Below, piece after piece: positions 9,282-14,798 of a stretch of DNA of 17,363 nt. Position numbers and translations under genes: made by a program. The DNA is taken from contig CAYSPO010000026.1 of the NCBI GenBank assembly GCA_964432945.1, positions 1 to 17,363 on the forward strand, given 5' to 3'. The DNA comes from CAYSPO01 sp964432945. GTDB taxonomy: Bacteria; Bacillota; Clostridia; Tissierellales; Peptoniphilaceae. Below the pieces are notes generated by a model, which worked only from the letters and a program-made list of their open reading frames with translations, did no database searches and was not told the origin of the DNA. The first letter of the stretch is position 1. Each line of letters opens with the position of its first letter.

Positions 9282-10019
9282 TTACCTCACTCTAACATCT
9301 AAGTCACCCAGAATTTTTTTAACAGAATCCTTGTGAACGCCATCTTCTTGGCTACAATGGAAGTATAAATTCGTAGGGCCACTTTTAGTTTTAATATAAT
9401 CTTCTAAATCAATAGAAGTTTGTTTAGCAGGATCGATTATTTTTGAATTAATTTGTCCCTCAATTTCTTTCATTATTAAAGAAAAATGAGTACAACCTAA
9501 ATAAAAAGCATCAATGCCAATATTCTTAAAGTCATCTAAAGAATTAGATATAACCTTCTCGGCTTGCTCACCTATTTCCATGTTTTGAGCAAGCTCTACT
9601 AGTTCAGGAGCAGGTTTTGAAGTAACCTTGATACCAAGATTTTTTATTTTTTCTTCTAGAATTCCAGAATTTATTGTAGCTTCAGTAGCGATAAGACCTA
9701 AGTGCTTGATATCTTTATCTTCTAAAGATTTTACCCCTGAATTTATGACATCAAAAATAGGCAAATTAAAATCAGACCTAAACTCATCATCTATAACGCT
9801 GCTTGCAGAATTGCAAGCAACGACAATTAAATCTACGCCCTCATTTATTAAAAAATTGCAGATATCCTTAGAAAACTGCCTAAGTTCAGCCTTAGACTTG
9901 CTTCCATAAGGAAAATTTGCAATGTCGGCAAAAAATACAATATCTTGCCCTGGATATCTTTTAATTATTTCTCTACAAACGGTTAAACCACCGAATCCCG
10001 AATCAAATACACCAATCAT
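9282..10019 (-). CDS. murI: Glutamate racemase
   Basis: Cofactor-independent racemase producing D-glutamate for the peptidoglycan stem peptide. The 245-residue protein (near the short end of the family) shows FDSGFGGLTV (5-14), the PYGSKS segment (37-42) and both catalytic cysteines: C69 in VACNSASS (most relatives read ACNTAS, so one Thr to Ser change) and C176 in LGCTHF. The ATG shares one base with the stop codon of ispE (TAATG arrangement), a translational-coupling overlap. It is followed by murJ after 3 nt, so two peptidoglycan-precursor genes are co-expressed. Confidence 0.95.
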   Translation of the reverse strand: MIGVFDSGFGGLTVCREIIKRYPGQDIVFFADIANFPYGSKSKAELRQFSKDICNFLINEGVDLIVVACNSASSVIDDEFRSDFNLPIFDVINSGVKSLEDKDIKHLGLIATEATINSGILEEKIKNLGIKVTSKPAPELVELAQNMEIGEQAEKVISNSLDDFKNIGIDAFYLGCTHFSLIMKEIEGQINSKIIDPAKQTSIDLEDYIKTKSGPTNLYFHCSQEDGVHKDSVKKILGDLDVRVR

Positions 10020-10867
10020 TATTTAGTCTCACTCACATATACTAAGTCAAATTTATCCTTAAAAAATATAAAAGCCTTTTCTAAGGCAGCCTCGTCATCA
10101 AATATTCCAAAAACTGTTGGACCACTTCCACACATCAAGGAAACTTCAGCCCCTAGCTCCATCATATCATCTTTAATTTGCTGGATATCAGGCTTTAGCT
10201 TAATTGTAACCGACTCCAACCTGTTAGCTAGAAGAGGATAAACCGACTTATCATCACCGTTGTTAATAGCCTGAATTAAAGGCTGAAAATTAAATTTCGG
10301 AGTTAAGTCAAAGTTTAAATTCTCATAAATATATTTTGTGCTTACACCATAACCTGTGTTTACAAGTAGAAGATGCCTGCCTACAAAGGAACTCAACGCC
10401 TTTAGATCATCTCCACGACCAGTTCCATAAGCAGTACCTCCATAAATAAAATAAGGCACATCAGCACCAATTTTCTTTCCAATTTCAATTAAATCTATTA
10501 TAGAAAGACCAAGATTCCAAAATTCATTAAGACCTTTAAGCATAGCAGCTGCATTTGAAGAACCACCAGCAAGACCAGCAGCTATAGGAATGTTTTTCTC
10601 TAAATGAACCCTAACGCCAGTATTTCCGTCTTTTTTATGTAATTTTAATAGCTCCCAAGCAGTGTAGATTATATTATCCCTTTCACTAGGAACTAACTTA
10701 TTATTGCAAGTCAATTCAAAGGAGTTACTTTCTGAAATATATATCCTATCTTTGAGACTTATTTCTTGGAAAATTGTCTCTATATTATGGTAGCCGTCTG
10801 CTCTTTTATCTATAACCTCAAGGGCTAAGTTTATCTTAGCAGGGGATTCCATTACAAGTTCTTTCAT
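10019..10867 (-). CDS. ispE: 4-diphosphocytidyl-2-C-methyl-D-erythritol kinase
   Basis: GHMP-family kinase of the non-mevalonate (MEP) isoprenoid pathway; isoprenoids include undecaprenyl phosphate, the carrier used by the envelope genes downstream. The 282 residues show the start motif PAKINLALEV (9-18), the ATP-binding PIAAGLAGGSSNAAA (94-108), GADVPYF with the catalytic Asp (D136) and the C-terminal MCGSGPTVFG motif. A longer frame reaches 36 nt further upstream, but the ribosome site GAGAGGG lies inside it, 7 nt before the ATG at 10867, so the shorter start is used. First gene of the ispE-murI-murJ-aminotransferase-transferase unit. The veg-ispE neighbourhood is also seen in Bacillus. Confidence 0.95.
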   Translation of the reverse strand: MKELVMESPAKINLALEVIDKRADGYHNIETIFQEISLKDRIYISESNSFELTCNNKLVPSERDNIIYTAWELLKLHKKDGNTGVRVHLEKNIPIAAGLAGGSSNAAAMLKGLNEFWNLGLSIIDLIEIGKKIGADVPYFIYGGTAYGTGRGDDLKALSSFVGRHLLLVNTGYGVSTKYIYENLNFDLTPKFNFQPLIQAINNGDDKSVYPLLANRLESVTIKLKPDIQQIKDDMMELGAEVSLMCGSGPTVFGIFDDEAALEKAFIFFKDKFDLVYVSETK

Positions 10868-10908
10868 ACTAACCCTCTCTCTTCTGTGCGCATATACGTA
10901 CAAAATTC

Positions 10909-10936
10909 ATTATAACATATCATCCCAGCAAAATAA
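10909..10936 (-). promoter_or_regulatory. Extended -10 promoter of the ispE operon
   Basis: Minus strand TGTTATAAT (10909-10917) is a perfect -10 with a TG extension; a weak -35 TTATTT (10931-10936) lies 16 nt upstream. The leader to ispE is about 35 nt. It lies downstream of the veg terminator. Confidence 0.75.
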
Positions 10937-10984
10937 CAAAAAATCAAGGGTAAATTATTAGGGATGGCTAGATATAGATAACAT

Positions 10985-11019
10985 AAAAGAGCTACTTAGA
11001 AATTCTAAGTAGCTCTTTT
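10985..11019 (-). terminator. Terminator of veg
   Basis: A 17-bp perfect inverted repeat (AAAAGAGCTACTTAGAA and its complement) around one central base, ending in T on both strands. It starts 6 nt after the veg stop codon and can act in either direction. Confidence 0.92.
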
Positions 11020-11025
11020 ATATTA

Positions 11026-11265
11026 TTAACAAAATTTCAATTCAACAGATGATGTTAGAATATCTGAATAAGAATATGATATTGTTCTTTCGTTATCATA
11101 ATTGTTGTTGATCCTAACGGTGAAGAGGTTCGGGTATACTTCCTCGATAAAGCCCTCATTTACAACGATTCTTTTTCTACCTTTATCGGCTCTAAGGATA
11201 ACTTTCTTACCGATGTTGCCTTCAACTTCACTTTTAATGTTTGCAATAGTATTAATATTTTTCAA
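11026..11265 (-). CDS. veg: Veg family protein
   Basis: Small protein of the Veg family; in Bacillus subtilis Veg is abundant and has been linked to biofilm gene control, but the biochemical role is not settled. The 79 residues align over the entire family length: IKSEVEGNIGKKVILRADKG near the N-terminus, the YPNLFTVRI segment and the diagnostic SYSYSDILTSSVEL near the C-terminus. The start is TTG, supported by AAGG about 10 nt upstream and by family alignment. It is monocistronic, with a consensus promoter 60 nt upstream and a strong terminator, and precedes ispE as in Bacillus. Confidence 0.92.
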   Translation of the reverse strand: MKNINTIANIKSEVEGNIGKKVILRADKGRKRIVVNEGFIEEVYPNLFTVRINNNYDNERTISYSYSDILTSSVELKFC

Positions 11266-11324
11266 GTCCTCACTACCTTCCTAGTATAACGACTAATAAA
11301 AATTCACAATCAACATACACTAAT

Positions 11325-11353
11325 ACTATATATTATTTGCACATTTTTGTCAA
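11325..11353 (-). promoter_or_regulatory. Sigma-A promoter of veg
   Basis: Minus strand TTGACA (11348-11353), 17-nt spacer, TATAGT (11325-11330). A 7-bp inverted repeat CACATTT/AAATGTG (11340-11346 and 11352-11358) overlaps the -35 box and could be an operator. Confidence 0.88.
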
Positions 11354-12288
11354 ATGTGTTATCATTGGAATACTTTATTCTCATAAATAACGTTTTCATA
11401 CGTTAACAAGACAAAATTAAAAATCAAAAATATAACATTTTTATTCTAATATGTTTCCCTATTTTCCATAAATCTATTAAAAATTTTTCTTTTATATTTT
11501 CCTATTTATTAATAAAGAAAAATATAAATAGTATTAGATTATTTATAGGTAAATAATCTTGTAATTTAATTCAACAAAATAATAATCTACTAAAAGTAAG
11601 TTAAGAAGAATTAAAGAGATTAGATCCATAGAAAAACCGTAAATATCGGCTATATTCAGCTAACTTATATGCGACTATAAAATTTCAGAAAAATAATTCA
11701 ATTTCGCCAGTAAAATATAAAGAAGGTAAATAAAGTTTATAGATAAAATATCTTTTTATATTCCGCACAATTTAACTTATAATAATTTTTGATTTTCTCT
11801 TTCTAATACTCAAAACTTTTCCTAATAAAAGCCTTCTATCTATAAATATTCCTTCTAAAAGTAAACAGATAAATTATCATCAATGATTATAGTTTTCCCA
11901 AAAATATCTTTAATTTTTTTTATTTTTATAGATAAATTATAATTTATTTAAATTCTTTAGCTTTTTTCTTAATAAATCTTAAGACTTTTTTATTTTAAGA
12001 ATTAAGAAGCAAAGTTTTGTTTTCTTATTTAGTAATGTAAAAGTATATAAAAAATAATTTCTAGAGAGATTTTGTCAGTATTAGAAATGAGTAAAAATAA
12101 TATCCCAGTAGGAAATAAATTATATTCCCACCCCTTTCTTTTTTATAAATATATGGGTAAGTTATTCTTTTATATAAAAGAAGACTTATAAAGCTAAAGA
12201 TAATAATTTCTTATTACTCCTAAACAGAAAAATCTCTGAAATATTTTCTCCCCTATCCATATTTTCACCTATAAAGCAAAAAAACTAC

Positions 12289-12354
12289 TATTTAAGCCCC
12301 TCGGTTTGTTAAGCCTTACAATATAATTGCTGTTACAAAGAAACGGTTTAAATA
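12289..12354. other. Possible structured element (long-range hairpin)
   Basis: TATTTAAGCC (12289-12298) can pair with GGTTTAAATA (12345-12354), 10 bp with one G-U, enclosing 46 nt that include a small inner hairpin GGTTT-GTT-AAGCC. It also contains a direct repeat beginning CGGTTT (12302 and 12344). The patch is richer in GC than its surroundings. No known RNA family was recognised. Confidence 0.25.
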
Positions 12355-12622
12355 AGGGTAATTTTCAGCTTAAAGTATAAAGGAAAAAGGAAGATATATA
12401 TGAAGATACATATAGAAGAAAGTAAGTTTACAAAATATACATAATTCTTGGAGAGTGTAAATTTATTAATTGTTTCAAAATAAATATATATTTTCACTTT
12501 ATCTATAAAACAATATAAATATTATCTAGTTTCAAAAGCCTATTTGTAAGGGATTCAGAGATTATCACAATTATTTATAAAATTAATGTTCAAAAATGTT
12601 TATCTATTATGAATAAGGGTAA

Positions 12623-12646
12623 CTAATATTTAACGAATAATATTAG
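12623..12646 (+). promoter_or_regulatory. Leader hairpin before the first selenoprotein gene
   Basis: Perfect 8-bp arms CTAATATT/AATATTAG with an 8-nt loop, ending 13 nt before the AGGAGG ribosome site of the gene at 12670. No T tract follows, so it is not an obvious terminator. Function unknown. Confidence 0.35.
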
Positions 12647-12669
12647 CCTTTCTTATGGTAGGAGGAAAT

Positions 12670-12948
12670 ATGAAAATTAAAGTAAGCGAAAGAGCAAAAG
12701 ACCAGCTAGCTAAAAAAGAGTACAATACCTTTCCGTATATCGAGTTAAAGCTGCTTAAATTTGGTTGAACAGGCCCTCAACTTGGAGTTATTCCAAGGAA
12801 AGACCTAGATGTAAATGAATATTATCTAGAAGAAAACTCTGGGAGAACTTTTGCTGTTAAGAATATCATTAACAGACTTTATCAGGGTTTTGAGGTTGAC
12901 CATGTAAATGAAAATCAAGGAGATTTTCAAGTAACTATCAATTTTTAA
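12670..12948 (+). CDS. HesB/IscA-like selenoprotein 1 (TGA at codon 33 read as Sec)
   Basis: A 92-residue HesB-like (Fe-S_biosyn fold) protein that is complete only if the in-frame TGA at 12766-12768 is read as selenocysteine. The N-terminus (MKIKVSERAKDQL) and the FGUTGPQL context match the first metal-ligand loop of IscA-type proteins, where SGCSG has Cys; Sec33 replaces it. The frame continues for 59 codons after TGA to a TAA with family-like sequence, including AVKN and QVTINF. The protein contains no cysteine and lacks the C-terminal CGC motif of true IscA, so a scaffold role as in IscA is doubtful; a selenol-based redox or metal role is inference. Ribosome site AGGAGG is 4 nt before ATG. 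A SECIS-like hairpin follows TGA by 12 nt. The next paralogue starts 17 nt downstream. HesB-like selenoproteins are a known but poorly characterised family. Confidence 0.9.
12781..12797 (+). promoter_or_regulatory. Bacterial SECIS element of selenoprotein 1
   Basis: Stem CTTGGA/TCCAAG (6 bp) with apical loop GTTAT, starting 12 nt after the TGA. The loop's first base is G, 19 nt after TGA, as expected for bacterial SECIS elements bound by SelB. Lies within the coding region. Confidence 0.85.
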
Positions 12949-12965
12949 GAATAAGGAGAGAAGAA

Positions 12966-13247
12966 ATGAATGTAACAATTACACCAGAAGCAAAAGAAGA
13001 ATTAATTAACAAGAAGTTTGATGAAAGCAATTATACAGTTATCCAAGCAGTAGGCTTTGGCTGAGGTGGACCATCACTTGCAGTTATGGCAAGAGAGACT
13101 TTAAATGAAGATCATTATGAAATTAAAGAAGCTGATGGTTTTAAGGTTGCAGTTGCGAAAAATATCGCTGATGCTTATACAAACTTTACTATCGATTATG
13201 TTAAAAAAGGATTCTTCAAAGTTTTTGAAGTAGATTATAGTTTCTAG
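12966..13247 (+). CDS. HesB/IscA-like selenoprotein 2 (TGA at codon 33 read as Sec)
   Basis: Second tandem paralogue, 93 residues if the in-frame TGA at 13062-13064 encodes selenocysteine. The beginning MNVTITPEAKEEL is typical of HesB/IscA domains; the FGUGGPSLAV loop places Sec33 at the same codon as in the first copy and at the first Cys ligand of IscA. Sixty codons follow the TGA before TAG, with conserved domain features (EADGFKVAVAKN, IDYVKKGFFKVFEV). No cysteine is present and the C-terminal CGC motif is absent. A good ribosome site AAGGAG lies 7 nt before ATG, and the gene follows the first copy by 17 nt, so they are co-transcribed. A SECIS-like hairpin sits exactly 12 nt after TGA. 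Sequencing error or pseudogene is unlikely because two paralogues share the same recoding signature. Confidence 0.91.
13077..13093 (+). promoter_or_regulatory. Bacterial SECIS element of selenoprotein 2
   Basis: Stem CTTGC/GCAAG (5 bp) with loop AGTTATG, beginning 12 nt after TGA as in copy 1. Relative to copy 1 the fifth pair changes from G-C to C-G, a compensatory change, while the GTTAT core is retained with G in loop position 2. Confidence 0.87.
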
Positions 13248-13322
13248 TTTAGAGGGCGAGGCTGTGGGTAATATAATAATATTGATAATTTAAATTACTT
13301 TTAACTTATAAAGGAGTTTTTT

Positions 13323-13640
13323 ATGAATATAAATATTACCCCAGAAGCTATTGCAGAATTAGAAAGAAAAAAATATAATGAATATGAATACACTATTATA
13401 AAGATGGTTAATCATAGCTGCTCAGGCCCAGTTTTGAAGCTAGCAGCCAGCAAGGAAATCGATGAGGATGATTACCTTGTGGAAGAACAAGACGGATATA
13501 AATTTGCTATCAAAAAATCAGAAGCAGAGATGTTTGATAACTTCCAAATACATTATGAATCAGAAGGCTTAGCCAAAGGAATCAGAGTAAAGGCTCTTGA
13601 CTCCCGTATAGGTCAATGCTTTCCGAAAGAGCTACAATAA
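13323..13640 (+). CDS. HesB/IscA-like protein, cysteine paralogue of the selenoproteins
   Basis: Third member of the tandem array, 105 residues, with an uninterrupted frame. MNINITPEAIAEL and the following spacing align with the two selenoproteins without a gap up to residue 33, where HSCSGP carries Cys33 (codon TGC) in place of Sec. It therefore provides an internal control showing that the TGA position is a functional chalcogen position. It extends about 12 residues beyond the other two, ending with a tail that holds a second cysteine (C99, GQCFP); this could substitute for the C-terminal Cys pair of IscA, though the CGC motif itself is absent. Ribosome site AAGGAG is 6 nt before ATG. The gap from copy 2 is 75 nt without a terminator, so co-transcription is likely. 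No SECIS-like hairpin follows codon 33. Confidence 0.88.
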   Translation: MNINITPEAIAELERKKYNEYEYTIIKMVNHSCSGPVLKLAASKEIDEDDYLVEEQDGYKFAIKKSEAEMFDNFQIHYESEGLAKGIRVKALDSRIGQCFPKELQ

Positions 13641-13713
13641 TCATAATAGATGTTCAGTTAGAAATGCTTTGTAGATGAGATTGTTTAAGGATAAATACAT
13701 TCCCTAATCACGA

Positions 13714-13742
13714 TTGACCAATCCCTATAATAATGCTACAAT
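13714..13742 (+). promoter_or_regulatory. Sigma-A promoter of the DUF1858 gene
   Basis: TTGACC (13714-13719), 17-nt spacer, TACAAT (13737-13742). It gives a leader of about 15 nt, leaving room for the AGGAG site before the ATG. Confidence 0.85.
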
Positions 13743-13763
13743 TTAGAAAAAGGAGTGATATTC

Positions 13764-13967
13764 ATGGAAATTACAAAAGAAACAGTAATCGGCGACATCA
13801 TTAGAGAAAATCCAGCAGCTATCGAGCCTCTTATGCAACTAGGCATGGGCTGTGTAGGTTGCCCAGCTAGCCAATCAGAAACATTAGAAGAAGCTGCTTA
13901 TGTTCACGGACTAGATGCTGACGCTATCGTTAAACACCTTAACACAGTATTAAACGGAGCTGAATAA
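13764..13967 (+). CDS. DUF1858 CxxC redox-disulfide domain protein
   Basis: A 67-residue protein of the DUF1858 family (also described as the hybrid-cluster-protein-associated redox disulfide domain). It has the typical start (TKETVIGDIIRENP), LMQLGMGC, and a CxxC pair, C30 and C33 in GMGCVGCPAS, followed by the helical segment with LEEAAYVHGLD. Predicted to be cytosolic and thiol-redox active or metal binding; no biochemical function is established for the stand-alone form. A GTG three codons upstream is within the ribosome site (AGGAG), so the ATG at 13764 is taken. It has its own promoter and terminator and lies 123 nt after the Cys paralogue of the selenoprotein array, which suggests a related redox context without proving it. 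Confidence 0.9.
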   Translation: MEITKETVIGDIIRENPAAIEPLMQLGMGCVGCPASQSETLEEAAYVHGLDADAIVKHLNTVLNGAE

Positions 13968-13976
13968 TAAAAATTT

Positions 13977-14003
13977 AACCATACCTTTTGGTATGGTTTT
14001 TTT
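13977..14003 (+). terminator. Terminator of the DUF1858 gene
   Basis: Perfect 9-bp stem AACCATACC/GGTATGGTT with TTTT loop followed by T residues, 9 nt after the stop codon. Confidence 0.93.
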
Positions 14004-14105
14004 GTGGGGAAATAATAAAAATATATCCCTTAGATAAATAGGAAAATTTAAGATATTAATTCTTTTAAAAAAATAATTCATAACTATATATATATAAAAC
14101 TAAAG

Positions 14106-14137
14106 AAAACCCCAAACTAAAATTAGTTTGGGGTTTT
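14106..14137 (-). terminator. Terminator of the sigma factor-YvrJ operon
   Basis: Perfect 15-bp inverted repeat AAAACCCCAAACTAA and complement (14106-14120, 14123-14137), with T runs on either strand. It lies just after the YvrJ-like stop codon and can also stop plus-strand transcription. Confidence 0.92.
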
Positions 14138-14140
14138 ATC

Positions 14141-14284
14141 CTATCTATTCTCTAGTATAACTGAACTTAGTTCATCTATGCTCCTTGTAAGAGCCTCCAT
14201 TTTTGTTTCCAAGCGAACCAAAAGGTAAAGGCTGATTACAATAGGAAATCCTAAGTCAGCTATATATTGGATGATAGCTTCCAT
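14141..14284 (-). CDS. YvrJ family small membrane protein
   Basis: A 47-residue protein (MEAIIQYIADLGFPIVISLY and onward) that matches the YvrJ family pattern: short acidic N-terminus, a GFPIV hydrophobic segment (about 12-24) ending in YLLVR, then a charged amphipathic tail (KMEALTRSIDEL). Probably a single-span membrane or membrane-associated peptide; its function is unknown. The name comes from a Bacillus subtilis gene next to the sigO/rsoA sigma-factor genes, which parallels its position here, last in an operon headed by a sigma-70-family gene. AGGTG lies 4 nt before ATG. It starts 14 nt after the DUF2922 gene and is followed at once by a strong terminator. Confidence 0.87.
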   Translation of the reverse strand: MEAIIQYIADLGFPIVISLYLLVRLETKMEALTRSIDELSSVILENR

Positions 14285-14298
14285 ACTTCACCTGCTTT

Positions 14299-14520
14299 CT
14301 AGGCGATATCTAACTCCTTGATACTAGTTGTTACAATTTTTGCACCGTGAGCTTTAGCAAAAAGTAAACCCTTATTGGTGAAAACCTCTGAATCTACGAA
14401 ACCTTCCATAGCCGCTGCAACATCTTCGTCAGTTAGATCTTCCTTTGGACTATCTATTCTGATAGATCCAGCTCCATTTTCACTATCTTTGAATTCTAAA
14501 ACAAGTACCTTCTTATCCAT
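14299..14520 (-). CDS. DUF2922 domain protein
   Basis: A 73-residue protein with the pattern of DUF2922: an initial beta strand (KKVLVLEFKDSENGAGSIRI), a SPKEDLTDEDVAAAME segment, and a closing TTSIKELDIA. No signal peptide, no cysteine, no membrane segment. Function unknown; the family nearly always occurs beside DUF1659 and YvrJ proteins, as here. The ribosome site AAGGAGGG lies about 7 nt before the ATG. Gaps of 35 nt upstream and 14 nt downstream indicate one transcription unit. Confidence 0.88.
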   Translation of the reverse strand: MDKKVLVLEFKDSENGAGSIRIDSPKEDLTDEDVAAAMEGFVDSEVFTNKGLLFAKAHGAKIVTTSIKELDIA

Positions 14521-14555
14521 AAATCTCCCTCCTTACTTTTTCATTTTTTACCTGA

Positions 14556-14756
14556 TTAAAGAGTTGATTCTTCAATCTTAAGCATTTCAAGAACTTGATG
14601 AGATTGAAGTCCAACTATTAGCTGACAAGCACCTTTCAGCTTGCTATCTTCTGCTCCTAGATTAATGTTTCCGTAAGTCTTGTTAATTTTCTTTTGCTTA
14701 CCGTCTACTACTCCACCGTCAAAAGATAACTTAATTTTTTTATTTTTTATAGCCAT
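14556..14756 (-). CDS. DUF1659 domain protein
   Basis: A 66-residue basic protein matching DUF1659: an N-terminal strand (KKIKLSFDGGVVDGKQKKIN), the KTYGNIN turn, and a C-terminal helix (KLKGACQLIVGLQSHQVLEMLKIEE). Function unknown. Two ATGs are in frame; the one at 14762 is only 2 nt from AAAGGAGG while the one at 14756 is 8 nt away, so the latter is chosen. It starts 42 nt after the sigma factor stop and precedes DUF2922 and YvrJ genes. Confidence 0.86.
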   Translation of the reverse strand: MAIKNKKIKLSFDGGVVDGKQKKINKTYGNINLGAEDSKLKGACQLIVGLQSHQVLEMLKIEESTL

Positions 14757-14798
14757 TCTCATAGCCTCCTTTCACCCTACATATAGGAAAGAAGAAAA

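Larger units (their letters stand above)
11354..12659. other. AT-rich gene-less region between veg and the selenoprotein array
   Basis: About 1.3 kb of very AT-rich DNA with stops in all frames. No tRNA, rRNA, transposase or CRISPR pattern was recognised. Visible structure: a perfect 10-bp hairpin with TAGG loop (11536-11559), an 18-bp palindrome TTCTTTTATATAAAAGAA (12165-12182), a more GC-rich folded stretch (12289-12354), and a hairpin just before the first selenoprotein gene (12623-12646). It lies between divergent transcription units and must hold the array's promoter, which I could not place with confidence. Confidence 0.6.

Noticed and set aside
12289..12354. A tRNA-like or known riboswitch structure.
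   Set aside because: No T-loop, no anticodon arm geometry and no conserved riboswitch core could be found.
11354..12659. CRISPR array, insertion sequence or origin of replication in the AT-rich region.
   Set aside because: No regularly spaced repeats, no transposase frame or paired terminal repeats, and no clustered DnaA-box-like motifs were seen.
12766..13064. In-frame TGA codons as evidence for code 4 (TGA = Trp) or code 25 (TGA = Gly).
   Set aside because: Trp is encoded by TGG in the neighbouring genes, and no other gene in the window has an in-frame TGA. The TGA position matches a conserved Cys and is followed by SECIS-like hairpins.
12670..13247. The two TGA-interrupted frames as pseudogenes.
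   Set aside because: Both keep ribosome sites, full domain sequence on both sides of the TGA and the same interrupted codon; random decay would not give this twice.
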